Source of the DNA: a virus
IMG/VR virus record: IMGVR_UViG_3300047319_001872
Location: 186,001-250,000 of that record
Length of the DNA: 64,000 nt
Direction: 5' to 3' (one strand)
Shown: positions 1-7,780 of the stretch, piece after piece
How the letters are laid out: every line of letters begins with the position of its first letter
Position numbering within the stretch: position 1 is the stretch's first letter
The notes under the pieces: generated by a model
Told to the model about the DNA's origin: nothing
Databases searched by the model: none
What the model saw: only the letters and a program-made list of their open reading frames with translations
Translations under genes and position numbers: made by a program

Positions 1-264
1 GGGCACGAACTCCCGACCCGTTTGCGGGATCAACTCATCGAGCTCTTGCAGTCGCTCAAAGCTGATCTTCTCCGCCACCGCAATCGCGTCATCCGGGTCC
101 ATCGACATCTCGTAGCGACGTGAGGCTGCATCGAGCACCGACGTCACGGCAATACCGGGACGAAAGGTGGTATAGCCGACCCGCATCGAGTGGGTAATCT
201 TGCCGTCTTTCGCATGTCGTCCAAACACTGGATCGACGTCGTAGACTTTGAGTTGGGAGTTCAT
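1..264 (-). CDS. hypothetical protein, C-terminus cut by window edge
   Basis: The ATG at 264 opens 88 codons that run off the left edge without a stop. The start overlaps the stop of the DUF3307 gene as ATGA, so the two are probably translationally coupled. The visible part is soluble, mixed alpha/beta in composition and acidic toward the end, with no signal peptide or membrane segment. I recognise no family. Confidence 0.7.
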   Translation of the reverse strand, partial: MNSQLKVYDVDPVFGRHAKDGKITHSMRVGYTTFRPGIAVTSVLDAASRRYEMSMDPDDAIAVAEKISFERLQELDELIPQTGREFVP

Positions 265-611
265 AACTGACCAAACACCACAAAGAGGTAAAGGACCTTG
301 CAGGCGATGTGTAGTGCCTGGTCGGTGTTATAGGTGATGTACTTCTTGCACTTGCCGTAGTCGATGAACGCGTGCGCCACCAGCTCAATCACCGCACAAT
401 GCAGCGAGCCGGTAAAGAGCAAGACGAATCCGGACTGAATGTACGCATGGGCGAACAGCGCATGTTTCCACACGCCGTTCTGACCCAACGCACTATCGGG
501 ATTCTTCGCTTCACTGAGGTACGGTCCCTGGAGCGGATAATCAGCCACAAAGTGGCCGAAGATCAACAGGTACAGGAGAGTAGTCGCGGAGTGATGGAAG
601 AAGGCGAGCAT
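261..611 (-). CDS. DUF3307 family membrane protein
   Basis: This 116-residue protein begins with a hydrophobic helix followed by GHFVADYPLQ, matching the H/D pattern at the start of DUF3307 proteins. A second hydrophobic stretch (about 60-80) is followed by VAHAFIDYGK, and a C-terminal TDQALHIACK carries the typical DQ-x2-H. The function of DUF3307 is unknown; members are small integral membrane proteins of bacteria and phages. The ATG overlaps the upstream stop as TAATG, and the gene ends in an ATGA overlap with the next gene. Confidence 0.75.
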   Translation of the reverse strand: MLAFFHHSATTLLYLLIFGHFVADYPLQGPYLSEAKNPDSALGQNGVWKHALFAHAYIQSGFVLLFTGSLHCAVIELVAHAFIDYGKCKKYITYNTDQALHIACKVLYLFVVFGQL

Positions 612-1801
612 TACTTTTCCTTCTTCGCTTGACGCTGCAGCTTCAGGTACACCGGCGTGTAGTCCGGGGTTTCAGAAGCGAGTTGCGTCTGCACTTCAGC
701 GACGGTGTCGGCCATCTCAGGCACCTCGGGCAAGGGCGCTGGTTCTTCCGGCACGCTAATATACTGCTGGATCAGCCCGTCGAGCACCAGGTGCGCTTGC
801 TTGAAGACTTCCTGGCGGGTGAATTCGCGCAGGTCACTCCACTGCACACGCATGTTGTACGGTCCAGCCCCATTCACCGACAGCAAGATATTGCGGCTTG
901 CCCACTGGCCCTTCGTGTTCATGAAGGTGAGGATATACTCTTCGACCTGGATGCGAACAAACGAAGACAGGCCGTCATCGTTGCGCACGTAATGCTGGGT
1001 GACGTCCGGGAGCTTCTCTTCGGCATCGAAGACCTGGTCCATCTTCGTGTGCAGCTCAGCGAGGTTCGCCTCGACATCCACAGGCTTCTCAGCCGTGTAG
1101 CCGCTCTTGTTGGCGAGCTTCTCCCACTCGAGAGCAAACGCTTCCAGCACACCAGGGAAGATCGTCTCGCCCGGATCAGCCAACCAGACTTCTTCATGCG
1201 GGTGCCAGTACAGCAACACAGCGCGATGGTCCCGGCGCACGATGTAGCGCGCCTTCAGGCCGTTCTCGAGATCGGCAGCCAGTACCAGCCATTGCGGGCT
1301 CTCGCCCCCCGCTGCGTACGATTCCGGATTCGTACGGTGGATGCCCGAGGGCAGACCCACTTCGATACCAGGGTTGTAAGGTAGCGGCAACTCGATGTCG
1401 TGGTAAGTACCGAAGGCATTCATCGCTGCTTCTTCGAGCCACACCCGGAACGCCTTCGAGCGATCCGCGTCGTCCGTCACCGGCTGGAAGTCAAACTTCT
1501 TCAGCTTGTCTTCGAGCTTGAAAATGCCCATCGAGAAATGACGACTGATGGCCGCATAGTCGCGCAGCTTGTTGGCAATCGGACCGTGGCCCGAGAAGTA
1601 CTTCGCCACGCTCCACTTGTGCTGCGCCATGGCGACGATATGGCTATTCAGCGACTTGGCCAAACTCTCCAACTGCGGTTCGGGCTTCTTCATGCCGCTT
1701 CGCAGAAGCTCGATAAGCTCCAGCGTCACCATCGCCGAGGCACTATGGCCATCTTCTTCGATGGTGCTTTTGAGTTGTCCCACCATTTCGCTGTAAGTCA
1801 T
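611..1801 (-). CDS. hypothetical protein, 396 aa
   Basis: This is a soluble protein with a helical first 130 residues, a central part rich in aromatic residues and prolines (about 130-240), and a charged C-terminus ending in Lys/Glu. No catalytic motif or family was recognised. No strong ribosome binding site precedes the ATG, and a hairpin separates it from the gene transcribed before it. It is the first gene of a short unit continuing into the DUF3307 gene. Confidence 0.75.
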   Translation of the reverse strand: MTYSEMVGQLKSTIEEDGHSASAMVTLELIELLRSGMKKPEPQLESLAKSLNSHIVAMAQHKWSVAKYFSGHGPIANKLRDYAAISRHFSMGIFKLEDKLKKFDFQPVTDDADRSKAFRVWLEEAAMNAFGTYHDIELPLPYNPGIEVGLPSGIHRTNPESYAAGGESPQWLVLAADLENGLKARYIVRRDHRAVLLYWHPHEEVWLADPGETIFPGVLEAFALEWEKLANKSGYTAEKPVDVEANLAELHTKMDQVFDAEEKLPDVTQHYVRNDDGLSSFVRIQVEEYILTFMNTKGQWASRNILLSVNGAGPYNMRVQWSDLREFTRQEVFKQAHLVLDGLIQQYISVPEEPAPLPEVPEMADTVAEVQTQLASETPDYTPVYLKLQRQAKKEK

Positions 1802-1810
1802 GGTAATGCC

Positions 1811-1852
1811 AAAAAAAGTCGTGGTCTTGTCCCAGGGACCGTAGCCCCTGGG
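1811..1852 (-). terminator. probable intrinsic terminator
   Basis: On the minus strand a 7-bp stem CCCAGGG/CCCTGGG closes an 8-nt loop. A run of seven T lies about 13 nt after the stem, so the U-tract is displaced. It sits between the genes at 1859-2188 and 611-1801. Confidence 0.5.
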
Positions 1853-1858
1853 TACGTG

Positions 1859-2188
1859 TTATTGCTCGCGCTTCAGCTTCATTTCCGTCTTGAAGGCGAT
1901 GTGCTGCAACTGATCAATCGGGAACGCTTTGGTCACAACCTTCTTGACCACGTCCGGATCAGTGAAGAGGTACGCACCCTTATCGAGCAGGATACGCTTG
2001 CGACGTAAGTCCACTCGGGGTTTCGCATCCGCGGTCGAGAGCGGCTGGTTCGGCACGAGATCGATCGTGACTTTCAGGCCGAGCTCATCAGCGAGCTCCA
2101 ACAGTTCGCGGGCTTTGGTGCGCACCGCCGTCTCAGCGAAAGCATCGGCTTCCTCTTGAGAAAGCACTTTACTCAAAAGCTTCGTCAC
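1859..2188 (-). CDS. hypothetical protein, 109 aa
   Basis: The gene starts with GTG, preceded by GGGGATAAGAA as a plausible ribosome binding site. The protein is helical and charged, with an N-terminal Ala/Glu-rich helix and a Lys-rich C-terminus. It lies three bases after the 120-aa gene, suggesting one operon. No family recognised. Confidence 0.65.
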   Translation of the reverse strand: MTKLLSKVLSQEEADAFAETAVRTKARELLELADELGLKVTIDLVPNQPLSTADAKPRVDLRRKRILLDKGAYLFTDPDVVKKVVTKAFPIDQLQHIAFKTEMKLKREQ

Positions 2189-2191
2189 TTC

Positions 2192-2554
2192 TTATCCCCG
2201 TCTGATGGTGTACTTCACGCGACGCTTGGCTTGACGCTTGAATTGACGACGCCCGTCCATGGCGGTGAGCTTGCGAGCGCGGGGTCCTGCCATGGCGTTC
2301 AGATACAGAAACGCCAAATAGTAGACCGCATCTTCTCCGGTGGTGCCAACGAGTCCCGGAATATCCTGGCTGTAGTAATGCGCCGCATCGAGCGTACGAC
2401 GACAGTCGCGCTGGTACGCATCCAGGAAGACCGTGAGGTCGTTGTTGCGGGCACGCAGCTCGAGGTTCTCAGCAAGCAGCTTATTGAGGCTGCCTTCGAG
2501 GTCTGCCACGATACGTTCGTGGTCGAGCCTGCTCATCGACTCATGGTAGGGCAT
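2192..2554 (-). CDS. hypothetical protein, coiled-coil N-terminus and basic tail
   Basis: This 120-residue protein has a leucine-rich amphipathic helix at about 15-45 that looks like a short coiled coil. A Tyr-rich middle follows, and the tail is strongly basic (RRQFKRQAKRRVK), which might bind nucleic acid. AGGA sits 8 nt before the ATG. No family recognised. Confidence 0.65.
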   Translation of the reverse strand: MPYHESMSRLDHERIVADLEGSLNKLLAENLELRARNNDLTVFLDAYQRDCRRTLDAAHYYSQDIPGLVGTTGEDAVYYLAFLYLNAMAGPRARKLTAMDGRRQFKRQAKRRVKYTIRRG

Positions 2555-2558
2555 GACG

Positions 2559-2744
2559 TTATTCCTGCTCTTCTTTGTCCGCGTGTTCTTGCGCGTTCAC
2601 GGCAATCAGCATCTGTTGCGCGGCGTTAAACGACGCCCAGACCTTCTGAAGCCCCTCGTTGATGTAGTTCTTCCAGTCCCCACGCTGCGTCGTGCTGTCC
2701 CACTGCGGGCTGGTGTAGTCCTTCGGTACTGCTACTGCCGTCAT
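2559..2744 (-). CDS. small hypothetical protein, 61 aa
   Basis: The ATG at 2744 has GGGAG about 8 nt upstream. The protein is acidic at its C-terminus (KEEQE), with a central helix. The first 119 bases overlap, out of frame, the end of the 2626-3309 gene, an unusually long same-strand overlap. Its own ribosome binding site and normal composition favour this being a real gene. Confidence 0.55.
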   Translation of the reverse strand: MTAVAVPKDYTSPQWDSTTQRGDWKNYINEGLQKVWASFNAAQQMLIAVNAQEHADKEEQE

Positions 2745-3309
2745 GCTTGTTCTCCCACGGGGGTGTCACCCAAACGTCTTCACTGAAGAGTTCGGGCGGA
2801 GTAAATTGTTTATCGAGCAACTGATTGGCCGCGGCGGCGATCAGTGCTGCTTCTTTCCGGTCGACGTAACGTCCCCAATTCGTGAGAAAGCCCTGGTCTC
2901 GGTGATACGCGTGCGGCACCTTCAGCATGTCCATGGCCCAGAGGACATGATGATGGCGTCCAGGCGCCTCGACTGCCCAGATCTGACCCGTACCGTAGTG
3001 CAGCACCGCGGAACCCAGGATGCGCTCTTCGTCGTACAGGTCCGCGCGATGTTCCTTGAACTCGTCCGGACTACCAATCAAACATTCCAGACCAGGAGAA
3101 GCCCCGTCGTGATCTGGAACCTTGACAGCACGGGGCGGTTCGGGTAGAACGAACCACCGCTTGAGCTTCTCATCGGAGAGAAGACTGAGCAGCGCCATGC
3201 CAGCCAAGAAGGTGAGGAGATGGCTCGGATGCGACGCCCGCGCACTGACCAACATCCACACAGTTGCAACTACTACTGCTACACGAAACCACACAAAGAA
3301 GCCAAACAT
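2626..3309 (-). CDS. hypothetical membrane-anchored protein, 227 aa
   Basis: I chose the ATG at 3309 because GGGGA lies 7 nt upstream; a TTG ten codons earlier has no ribosome binding site. The N-terminus holds two hydrophobic helices (about 1-20 and 30-50), so it is probably membrane-anchored with the rest cytoplasmic. The last ~40 residues are Ser/Gly/Gln-rich and read through the next gene in another frame. That tail may be genuine or may reflect a frameshift near 2744. No family recognised. Confidence 0.6.
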   Translation of the reverse strand: MFGFFVWFRVAVVVATVWMLVSARASHPSHLLTFLAGMALLSLLSDEKLKRWFVLPEPPRAVKVPDHDGASPGLECLIGSPDEFKEHRADLYDEERILGSAVLHYGTGQIWAVEAPGRHHHVLWAMDMLKVPHAYHRDQGFLTNWGRYVDRKEAALIAAAANQLLDKQFTPPELFSEDVWVTPPWENKHDGSSSTEGLHQPAVGQHDAAWGLEELHQRGASEGLGVV

Positions 3310-3331
3310 CTTGTTATCCCCGAGAAGATGC

Positions 3332-3979
3332 TTATTCAATTACTACCATGAGTTGTCCGCTTCGGTATAGACGGCGGACTAGCGTCGGTGGGTTGGGATC
3401 AGGTTTATTTTCTTGGGCAGGCTTCTTCGCCTTACGGCGTTTTCCGTGCGTCGCTTTAATCCCCTTTCTTATTTGGTCGACGTCAATGGGTGGTGCAATC
3501 TCATTCAGGTTGGCGTAATCTACGCCCGACAGTACTCGTGAGACGCCTGAAACGGACCCCCCGAATAGTTCAGCCATCTGCGCCAGTGTGGCCTCCGGAT
3601 ACGCTCGTTTGTATTGGCGCATCTCGATCACTTTAGCAGGACTGAACGCATTGTGCTCGCGCCGCTGGATAGCGAACTGATGACTACGCACCAGGCAGTT
3701 GCCCGGTCCGAAGTTCTTCGACTGATCATCAAGCACGACTGCGTACTTCTCAGGATTACCCTGTTCTTGCAATTTCTCAGTCAGCCAGTTGAGGAAGTTC
3801 TGCAGCCCGAGATTGTTATCCCGATGCCAGTCCCACTCAACGATAATTCCCCTCGCACCGTAGCGCTTGTAGCTTTGGTTCTCTTCACGGTAGCACTTGG
3901 CGTGAATCCCCATCCAGCGCCAGTACAGTCGGTCTCGTGACATGCCGTGCGTATTACGTGCCCCGTGATTAGCGGCCAT
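3332..3979 (-). CDS. HNH/homing-endonuclease-related DNA-binding protein
   Basis: The 215-residue protein follows the plan of phage HNH-associated proteins: YWRWMGIHAKCY, then YKRYGARGIIVEWDW, then a Phe/Leu/Trp-rich helix and PGNCLVRSHQFAIQRREHN, which parallels the usual 'ENCRWATxxEQxxNRR'. The 'LDRIDN' region is replaced by VLDDQSK, so nuclease activity is doubtful. A helix-turn-helix-like segment (LAQMAELFGGSVSGVSRVL) and a basic tail follow, as in intron-associated nucleases. It could be a free-standing homing nuclease or a derived DNA-binding factor. Confidence 0.65.
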   Translation of the reverse strand: MAANHGARNTHGMSRDRLYWRWMGIHAKCYREENQSYKRYGARGIIVEWDWHRDNNLGLQNFLNWLTEKLQEQGNPEKYAVVLDDQSKNFGPGNCLVRSHQFAIQRREHNAFSPAKVIEMRQYKRAYPEATLAQMAELFGGSVSGVSRVLSGVDYANLNEIAPPIDVDQIRKGIKATHGKRRKAKKPAQENKPDPNPPTLVRRLYRSGQLMVVIE

Positions 3980-4072
3980 GGTTTCTTGTCAGTTATAAGG
4001 GTCGTACTGTTCTACAAAATGCCGTGTCTGGATAGAATTTACTAGACATGACTCATCTATTCCCTAACGGAA

Positions 4073-4085
4073 CAACGGCATAAAT
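4073..4085 (-). promoter_or_regulatory. TATGCCG motif, candidate promoter element
   Basis: The minus strand reads TTTATGCCGTTGTT, one of six copies of TATG(A/C)CG in intergenic regions of the window, and the only one well separated from its nearest hairpin. TATG is the core reported for phiKZ late promoters; its activity here is inferred. Confidence 0.35.
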
Positions 4086-4100
4086 AGATTTTCTAGCGAA

Positions 4101-4133
4101 AGCAGGAGACGGCCTGACAAGGCAGTCCCTGCT
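4101..4133 (-). other. imperfect hairpin
   Basis: AGCAGG pairs with CCTGCT, GAC with GTC and GCCT with AGGC around a 4-nt loop, giving about 13 pairs with small internal mismatches. On the minus strand it is followed by TTCGC rather than a T-run, so termination is possible but not classical. Confidence 0.45.
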
Positions 4134-4215
4134 CACGCTAAAAAGCCCAGTCGTCTGTCGAACTCCTACAAACGCCGTGCATGTTCCTCACAGAATGTGG
4201 TATCTGAGAGGAGGG

Positions 4216-4539
4216 TTAATTGACCGCAATATCCGTGAGTTCGTTACGCTCGCGCCAGCCTTTGATAAAGCTCTGGCGTTGCTTTTCGAGCGCCTGTTTC
4301 AGCGTGTCACACTCCATGTACTTCACGAAGAAGTCACGCCCTTTGTAGGTAAGTGCGGTGAAGCCGTCTTCACCCTTGACGACCACCCGGATCGCCATAC
4401 CGTGTTCGATCAGGTCATTGCGACCAGATTTCGAGGGCACGTCACCGTCCCAACACGGACCGTCTTTGGCCAGTGCGAGGAGAGTGTCAAAGCAGAACCC
4501 ATCACGGTTCTCGCTGCTCTTCGGTTGTTCAAATGCCAT
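4216..4539 (-). CDS. hypothetical protein, 107 aa
   Basis: This soluble protein has a region (about 45-80) reading like a small winged or beta-hairpin fold (RVVVKGEDGFTALTYKGRDF) and a charged helical C-terminus. GGGG lies just upstream of the ATG. It ends the unit that also encodes the two small membrane proteins before it. No family recognised. Confidence 0.65.
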   Translation of the reverse strand: MAFEQPKSSENRDGFCFDTLLALAKDGPCWDGDVPSKSGRNDLIEHGMAIRVVVKGEDGFTALTYKGRDFFVKYMECDTLKQALEKQRQSFIKGWRERNELTDIAVN

Positions 4540-4541
4540 GC

Positions 4542-4790
4542 CTACCCCTTTGAATTAAGTTCGGTAATCACTGCGTAGAGAAACGTCACGACAAGAAAGG
4601 AAGCGCCGAACACCCACCAGGTTCGGCGGCGCAGTTGCTGCGCATACATCGCATAGCGACGATAGCTGATCCTACCCTGAGAGCGACGCGACCGTAAAGC
4701 CAACCAACACCAGAGGCAATACAATACAAGGAAAAACACAAACGTAAACCAGAGACTGCCGATCTGCACCAACACGTCATGCCGATACAT
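4542..4790 (-). CDS. small two-helix membrane protein, 82 aa
   Basis: A perfect AGGAGG lies 5-6 nt before the ATG. Two hydrophobic segments (about 10-32 and 58-76) flank a very basic loop rich in Arg and Tyr, consistent with an inner-membrane hairpin with its loop in the cytoplasm. No family recognised. It follows the 46-aa membrane protein gene, so this part of the operon appears to modify the cell envelope. Confidence 0.7.
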   Translation of the reverse strand: MYRHDVLVQIGSLWFTFVFFLVLYCLWCWLALRSRRSQGRISYRRYAMYAQQLRRRTWWVFGASFLVVTFLYAVITELNSKG

Positions 4791-4826
4791 TGCCCCTCCT
4801 GGTCTGAAGAAGGTGTCACCTCGTGG

Positions 4827-4967
4827 CTACCGCAGCAACGAGCCGAGACCCGTCATGGTAAAACGAAAGAAAAGCGTGACTGCCTCGACCACTTCCCACC
4901 CTACTACACCGATCGCAGTGAGGCCCGCGAGGACCATCACTGCGCTTATGCCGATAACCTTCAGCAT
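4827..4967 (-). CDS. small membrane protein, 46 aa
   Basis: The ATG at 4967 overlaps the stop of the preceding gene as TGATG and opens 46 codons ending in TAG. The peptide starts MLKVIGISAVMVLAGL and is hydrophobic over its first ~25 residues, with a second, weaker hydrophobic stretch near the end. The overlap suggests translational coupling. The function is unknown. Confidence 0.55.
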   Translation of the reverse strand: MLKVIGISAVMVLAGLTAIGVVGWEVVEAVTLFFRFTMTGLGSLLR

Positions 4968-5908
4968 CAGGTCAAAGCGTACGGGTTGGCGCATTGCAGG
5001 CGGACACCGTCGAGCAGCGCCTGCGCTTCTGCCAGCACCGCGGGATTACGTACGTACGTCCCATCCAGCGTCGCCGTGACGCATTGGTTACCGAAGGGAT
5101 AGCCACCAACGTCACGCGCCGATAACAGACCCGTATAATGCACGGGCCGCAGGTTCATGCCCTTCCAGGCAGCGAGCACCCTGGTGTGAGTCGCATCGGT
5201 TTCGAAGAAGACGACGTCGATCGTCACGTCTTGCAGCGAGATCTTCGCCTTGTACGAGCGGTTATCGCGCGCCTGTTCTTCGTCAAGCAGGTAGTCGTTG
5301 TATCGATCACCCCAGTGATGCATGGTGGTGTCGATCACCCGATCCTGGCGCTCCAGCCAGGTGAAGTCGGCCACTGAGGCAGTGGCCATCACCCGCGTTT
5401 GCGTCTTCGAGAGTTCGCCAATCTTGAAGCCCGTGCGCAGACCCTTGATCTTGATGGGGTGCAGCTCGACGAGGGCCTTTAGCGACTCATTGAAGTTCGG
5501 CTCGAAAAGCGATTCGCGCGTACCGCGCACCAGCACCGCAATGATGTTGCGACCCTGGTAGACATTGTTGGTGATATGGCCGCCATCGCCTTCAGCGCCG
5601 ACTTCGGAAGTGCTGAATGCTTCAGCAATGCGACCTGGCTGGGTTTCCGGTTGTTTCTCGGTATCCGCATTGCCCGCTGTAACCGGGCCTTCATTGCCGA
5701 TACCCGGTACCCCGCCCATGATGTCGTCTTCCGGCGGGGGTGGATTGTCGATGCTCTCAGCGAGCTTAGCAGCGCCACCCAGACGCGCTTCGACGTCACG
5801 ACCATTACCTGCCCCAGCGAGCAGCGACGAGACCTCCAGGTGGTCCTGATTGCCGTCCTGATACTGCTTGTGGTTGTTGCTGTGCTTCTTACGCGATCCT
5901 GCTGACAT
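4967..5908 (-). CDS. paralogue of the 6210-6962 protein, possibly virion-related
   Basis: Residues 1-110 are a low-complexity, hydrophilic, Asn/Gly/Pro/Glu-rich leader. Residues 110-313 align with the protein at 6210-6962: VYQGRNIIAVLVRG against SYVGRNLIAVVTRN, LVELHP against MLELHP, then a shared HW-x-RDYN-type region and TIDVVFFE against TIDVMFIE. The beta-strand pattern resembles tube-like phage structural proteins, but this is only an impression. AGAGG precedes the ATG, and the start overlaps the end of the 106-aa gene by 20 bases. Confidence 0.7.
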   Translation of the reverse strand: MSAGSRKKHSNNHKQYQDGNQDHLEVSSLLAGAGNGRDVEARLGGAAKLAESIDNPPPPEDDIMGGVPGIGNEGPVTAGNADTEKQPETQPGRIAEAFSTSEVGAEGDGGHITNNVYQGRNIIAVLVRGTRESLFEPNFNESLKALVELHPIKIKGLRTGFKIGELSKTQTRVMATASVADFTWLERQDRVIDTTMHHWGDRYNDYLLDEEQARDNRSYKAKISLQDVTIDVVFFETDATHTRVLAAWKGMNLRPVHYTGLLSARDVGGYPFGNQCVTATLDGTYVRNPAVLAEAQALLDGVRLQCANPYALT

Positions 5909-6209
5909 CAGAACCTCTTGTTGTGTTAAGTTGATTTAAACCATACATGCGCATGTCGGCTAATTCGAGCCCCACGAGCGTGGCGATGTAGAGCGAGATA
6001 CCGGCCTCGACGCTGTCGTACTCCCACGGCTCGTCGACCAATTGTTCGGTCCGAATGACCATGTCACCGGCACTCACTGCCCACGTGACGATGTCGCCTG
6101 CGTCCGTCATGATGACGACGTGCACCGGCTCGTTACCGTACAGGAACATCGACCAACCTTCCGGTAGCGTGTACGTGAAGTTAAGACGCTGGCGACGATA
6201 CATGTTCAT
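5889..6209 (-). CDS. hypothetical protein, 106 aa
   Basis: This is a small, beta-rich soluble protein: N-terminal basic strand, Tyr/Phe-rich middle and acidic Glu/Asp patches. It lies between the two paralogous genes, one base after the upstream stop (TAAATG), so the three are probably co-transcribed and perhaps functionally linked. No family recognised. Confidence 0.65.
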   Translation of the reverse strand: MNMYRRQRLNFTYTLPEGWSMFLYGNEPVHVVIMTDAGDIVTWAVSAGDMVIRTEQLVDEPWEYDSVEAGISLYIATLVGLELADMRMYGLNQLNTTRGSDVSRIA

Positions 6210-6962
6210 TTAGCCCGCCTGGACTTCCGGACCAGCGTCTGGCGCAATGGCGGTGACGAACTCTTGTCGTGCGTGGGGATTCATGCCCTCAAGAGCGATT
6301 CCGTTCAAGATGCGCTGGGCATGATCGATCACGCGGTCGCCGTCTTCGTACGATTCGTAACCGAGCGTGAATTCGCACACGGTGCCCTTGATGCGTCGAT
6401 GCACGCGAAAGCCGTGGAAATTGAACACCGGTGACGCACGCATCAGATCGCGCTTGGACTGCAGGCCCGCGTATTCTTCCGGAAACATCTGGAACATGTG
6501 CCATGCCATTACCACCTTAGTGCAAGTGGGGTCAGGCTCGATAAACATCACGTCGATCGTGCACTGCTCTTTGGTCGGGCGCTGTTTGCCCTCGATCGGG
6601 TGCGCGGTATGCTGGTAGCAGTTGTAATCCCGCCGCCAGTGCGTGAGCAGGCGATCGACGGGCCGACCATACTTCTCGTTGACCTTAAAGCGCGGGTCTG
6701 GCATGAAGAAACCATCTTCACTGAAGCCAGTCCAGAAGCCATCGATCGAATACGGATGGAGTTCCAGCATCGCCTTGATCATGCCTGCGTACAGCTCGCC
6801 GTTTTCTTGGTCGGTCGACACGTTACGCGTCACTACCGCAATCAGATTCCGTCCCACATAGGACTGATTGCTGATCCATTCCGACAGATCGGGCTGATAG
6901 CTGCTGTCTGCTGGCACGCTTTTGAAACCAGGCGGTAGATCTTTAAGAATTAGTTTTACCAT
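6210..6962 (-). CDS. paralogue of the 4967-5908 protein, possibly virion-related
   Basis: The 250-residue protein shares its core with the neighbour (YVGRNLIAVVTRN, MLELHPYSIDGFWTGF, HWRRDYN, TIDVMFIEPD, a central W-x-MF-MFPEEYAGL). It lacks the long hydrophilic leader. GGGGTAAGCA provides a ribosome binding site. The pair is a clear local duplication. A structural or assembly role is a guess from the strand pattern; no enzyme motif is visible. Confidence 0.7.
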   Translation of the reverse strand: MVKLILKDLPPGFKSVPADSSYQPDLSEWISNQSYVGRNLIAVVTRNVSTDQENGELYAGMIKAMLELHPYSIDGFWTGFSEDGFFMPDPRFKVNEKYGRPVDRLLTHWRRDYNCYQHTAHPIEGKQRPTKEQCTIDVMFIEPDPTCTKVVMAWHMFQMFPEEYAGLQSKRDLMRASPVFNFHGFRVHRRIKGTVCEFTLGYESYEDGDRVIDHAQRILNGIALEGMNPHARQEFVTAIAPDAGPEVQAG

Positions 6963-6965
6963 TGC

Positions 6966-7769
6966 TTACCCCAATAACGCGCGCGGCTTCATGTGGCCGA
7001 GCAGTTCTTCCATGCCGCCCTTGATCGAATGGATCGCAGGCATGTCGACCGCAATGAGCTCATTACGTGTGACAATCCCTTGATGCAGGTGACGGTGCTG
7101 CTCGGGGATCTTGTTCAGTTCCTCAGCCGTCAGCAAACGATGCACCGCCGTGCGGCGCGCGTACGTGCCGCGCTTAAAGAAGGCCGGGTAGTCGTTGTAG
7201 TTGATGCCCTTCTGGAAGAGCATCTCGTTCAAGTCCGACCAGCCCTTCTTGTGCAGCTGCTTGTGGCTATACTGCGACTGCGCCGCCATCTGGATGCTGT
7301 TGGTGGTCGCATCCGATTCGCGCCACAGGAACATGTTGAAGACTTCTGCCATGTTCGGCAATTGCCAGACCCGGCAGTCGAACTCCGGATCGATGTGGGC
7401 TTTCTCTGGCAGGTGCTGATTCATGTGGCGGATGAACTTGCCCGTGACCGACGAAGCAAATGCCCCGATCAATTTCTGCACGCGGCCGTCGTAAGGCATC
7501 AAAGCAAACGGATCGTCGTTCTTCAGGAAGATCGTGATTTCATCGCTTTGCGTATAGCCCAACGTAGCGTGCCAGCGCTCTACCAGGCCCTTGGTGGTCT
7601 CGATCATGCAGGTCGATAGCCGCTCGTCGTACGGGCGCTTCAAACCCCGTGTGAATGTACTGAAAGCGATCCCGTCCATGCGGATGACAATCGGCAGCAA
7701 CGGCATCAGACGACGATCGTCCGAGAGCTCGTAGCGCTTCATGCGATCGCCGAGTTTGTCCTTTCTCAT
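6966..7769 (-). CDS. Thg1-like (tRNA-His guanylyltransferase family) 3'-5' polymerase
   Basis: Thg1 and Thg1-like proteins add nucleotides in the 3'-5' direction, either G-1 on tRNA-His or to repair truncated tRNA 5' ends. The 267-residue protein has the family signatures: RMDGIAF (metal-binding Asp32), YTQSDEITIF (Asp76, Glu77), FDCRVWQLPN, WRESDATTNS, and KKGWSDLNEMLFQKGINYND followed by FKRGTYA. All three catalytic carboxylates are present. The start at 7769 was chosen for AAGGA upstream; a 60-codon extension lies inside the previous gene. Full G-1 addition and repair cannot be told apart from sequence. Confidence 0.9.
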   Translation of the reverse strand: MRKDKLGDRMKRYELSDDRRLMPLLPIVIRMDGIAFSTFTRGLKRPYDERLSTCMIETTKGLVERWHATLGYTQSDEITIFLKNDDPFALMPYDGRVQKLIGAFASSVTGKFIRHMNQHLPEKAHIDPEFDCRVWQLPNMAEVFNMFLWRESDATTNSIQMAAQSQYSHKQLHKKGWSDLNEMLFQKGINYNDYPAFFKRGTYARRTAVHRLLTAEELNKIPEQHRHLHQGIVTRNELIAVDMPAIHSIKGGMEELLGHMKPRALLG

Positions 7770-7780
7770 TATTCTATCCT

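Larger units (their letters stand above)
3980..4215 (-). other. intergenic regulatory region
   Basis: This 236-base gap contains the imperfect hairpin at 4101-4133, a TATGCCG motif near 4073-4085, an A/T-rich stretch (AAATTCTATCC) and CCTTATAAC about 10 bases before the HNH-like gene start. CCTTATAAC also occurs after the early promoter at 26.4 kb. A 14-codon ORF (MHGVC...) precedes the hairpin but is too short to call. It probably ends one unit and starts another. Confidence 0.45.

Noticed and set aside
3310-3339. TTG start extending the 227-aa gene by ten codons
   Set aside because: No ribosome binding site; the ATG at 3309 has GGGGA at good spacing.
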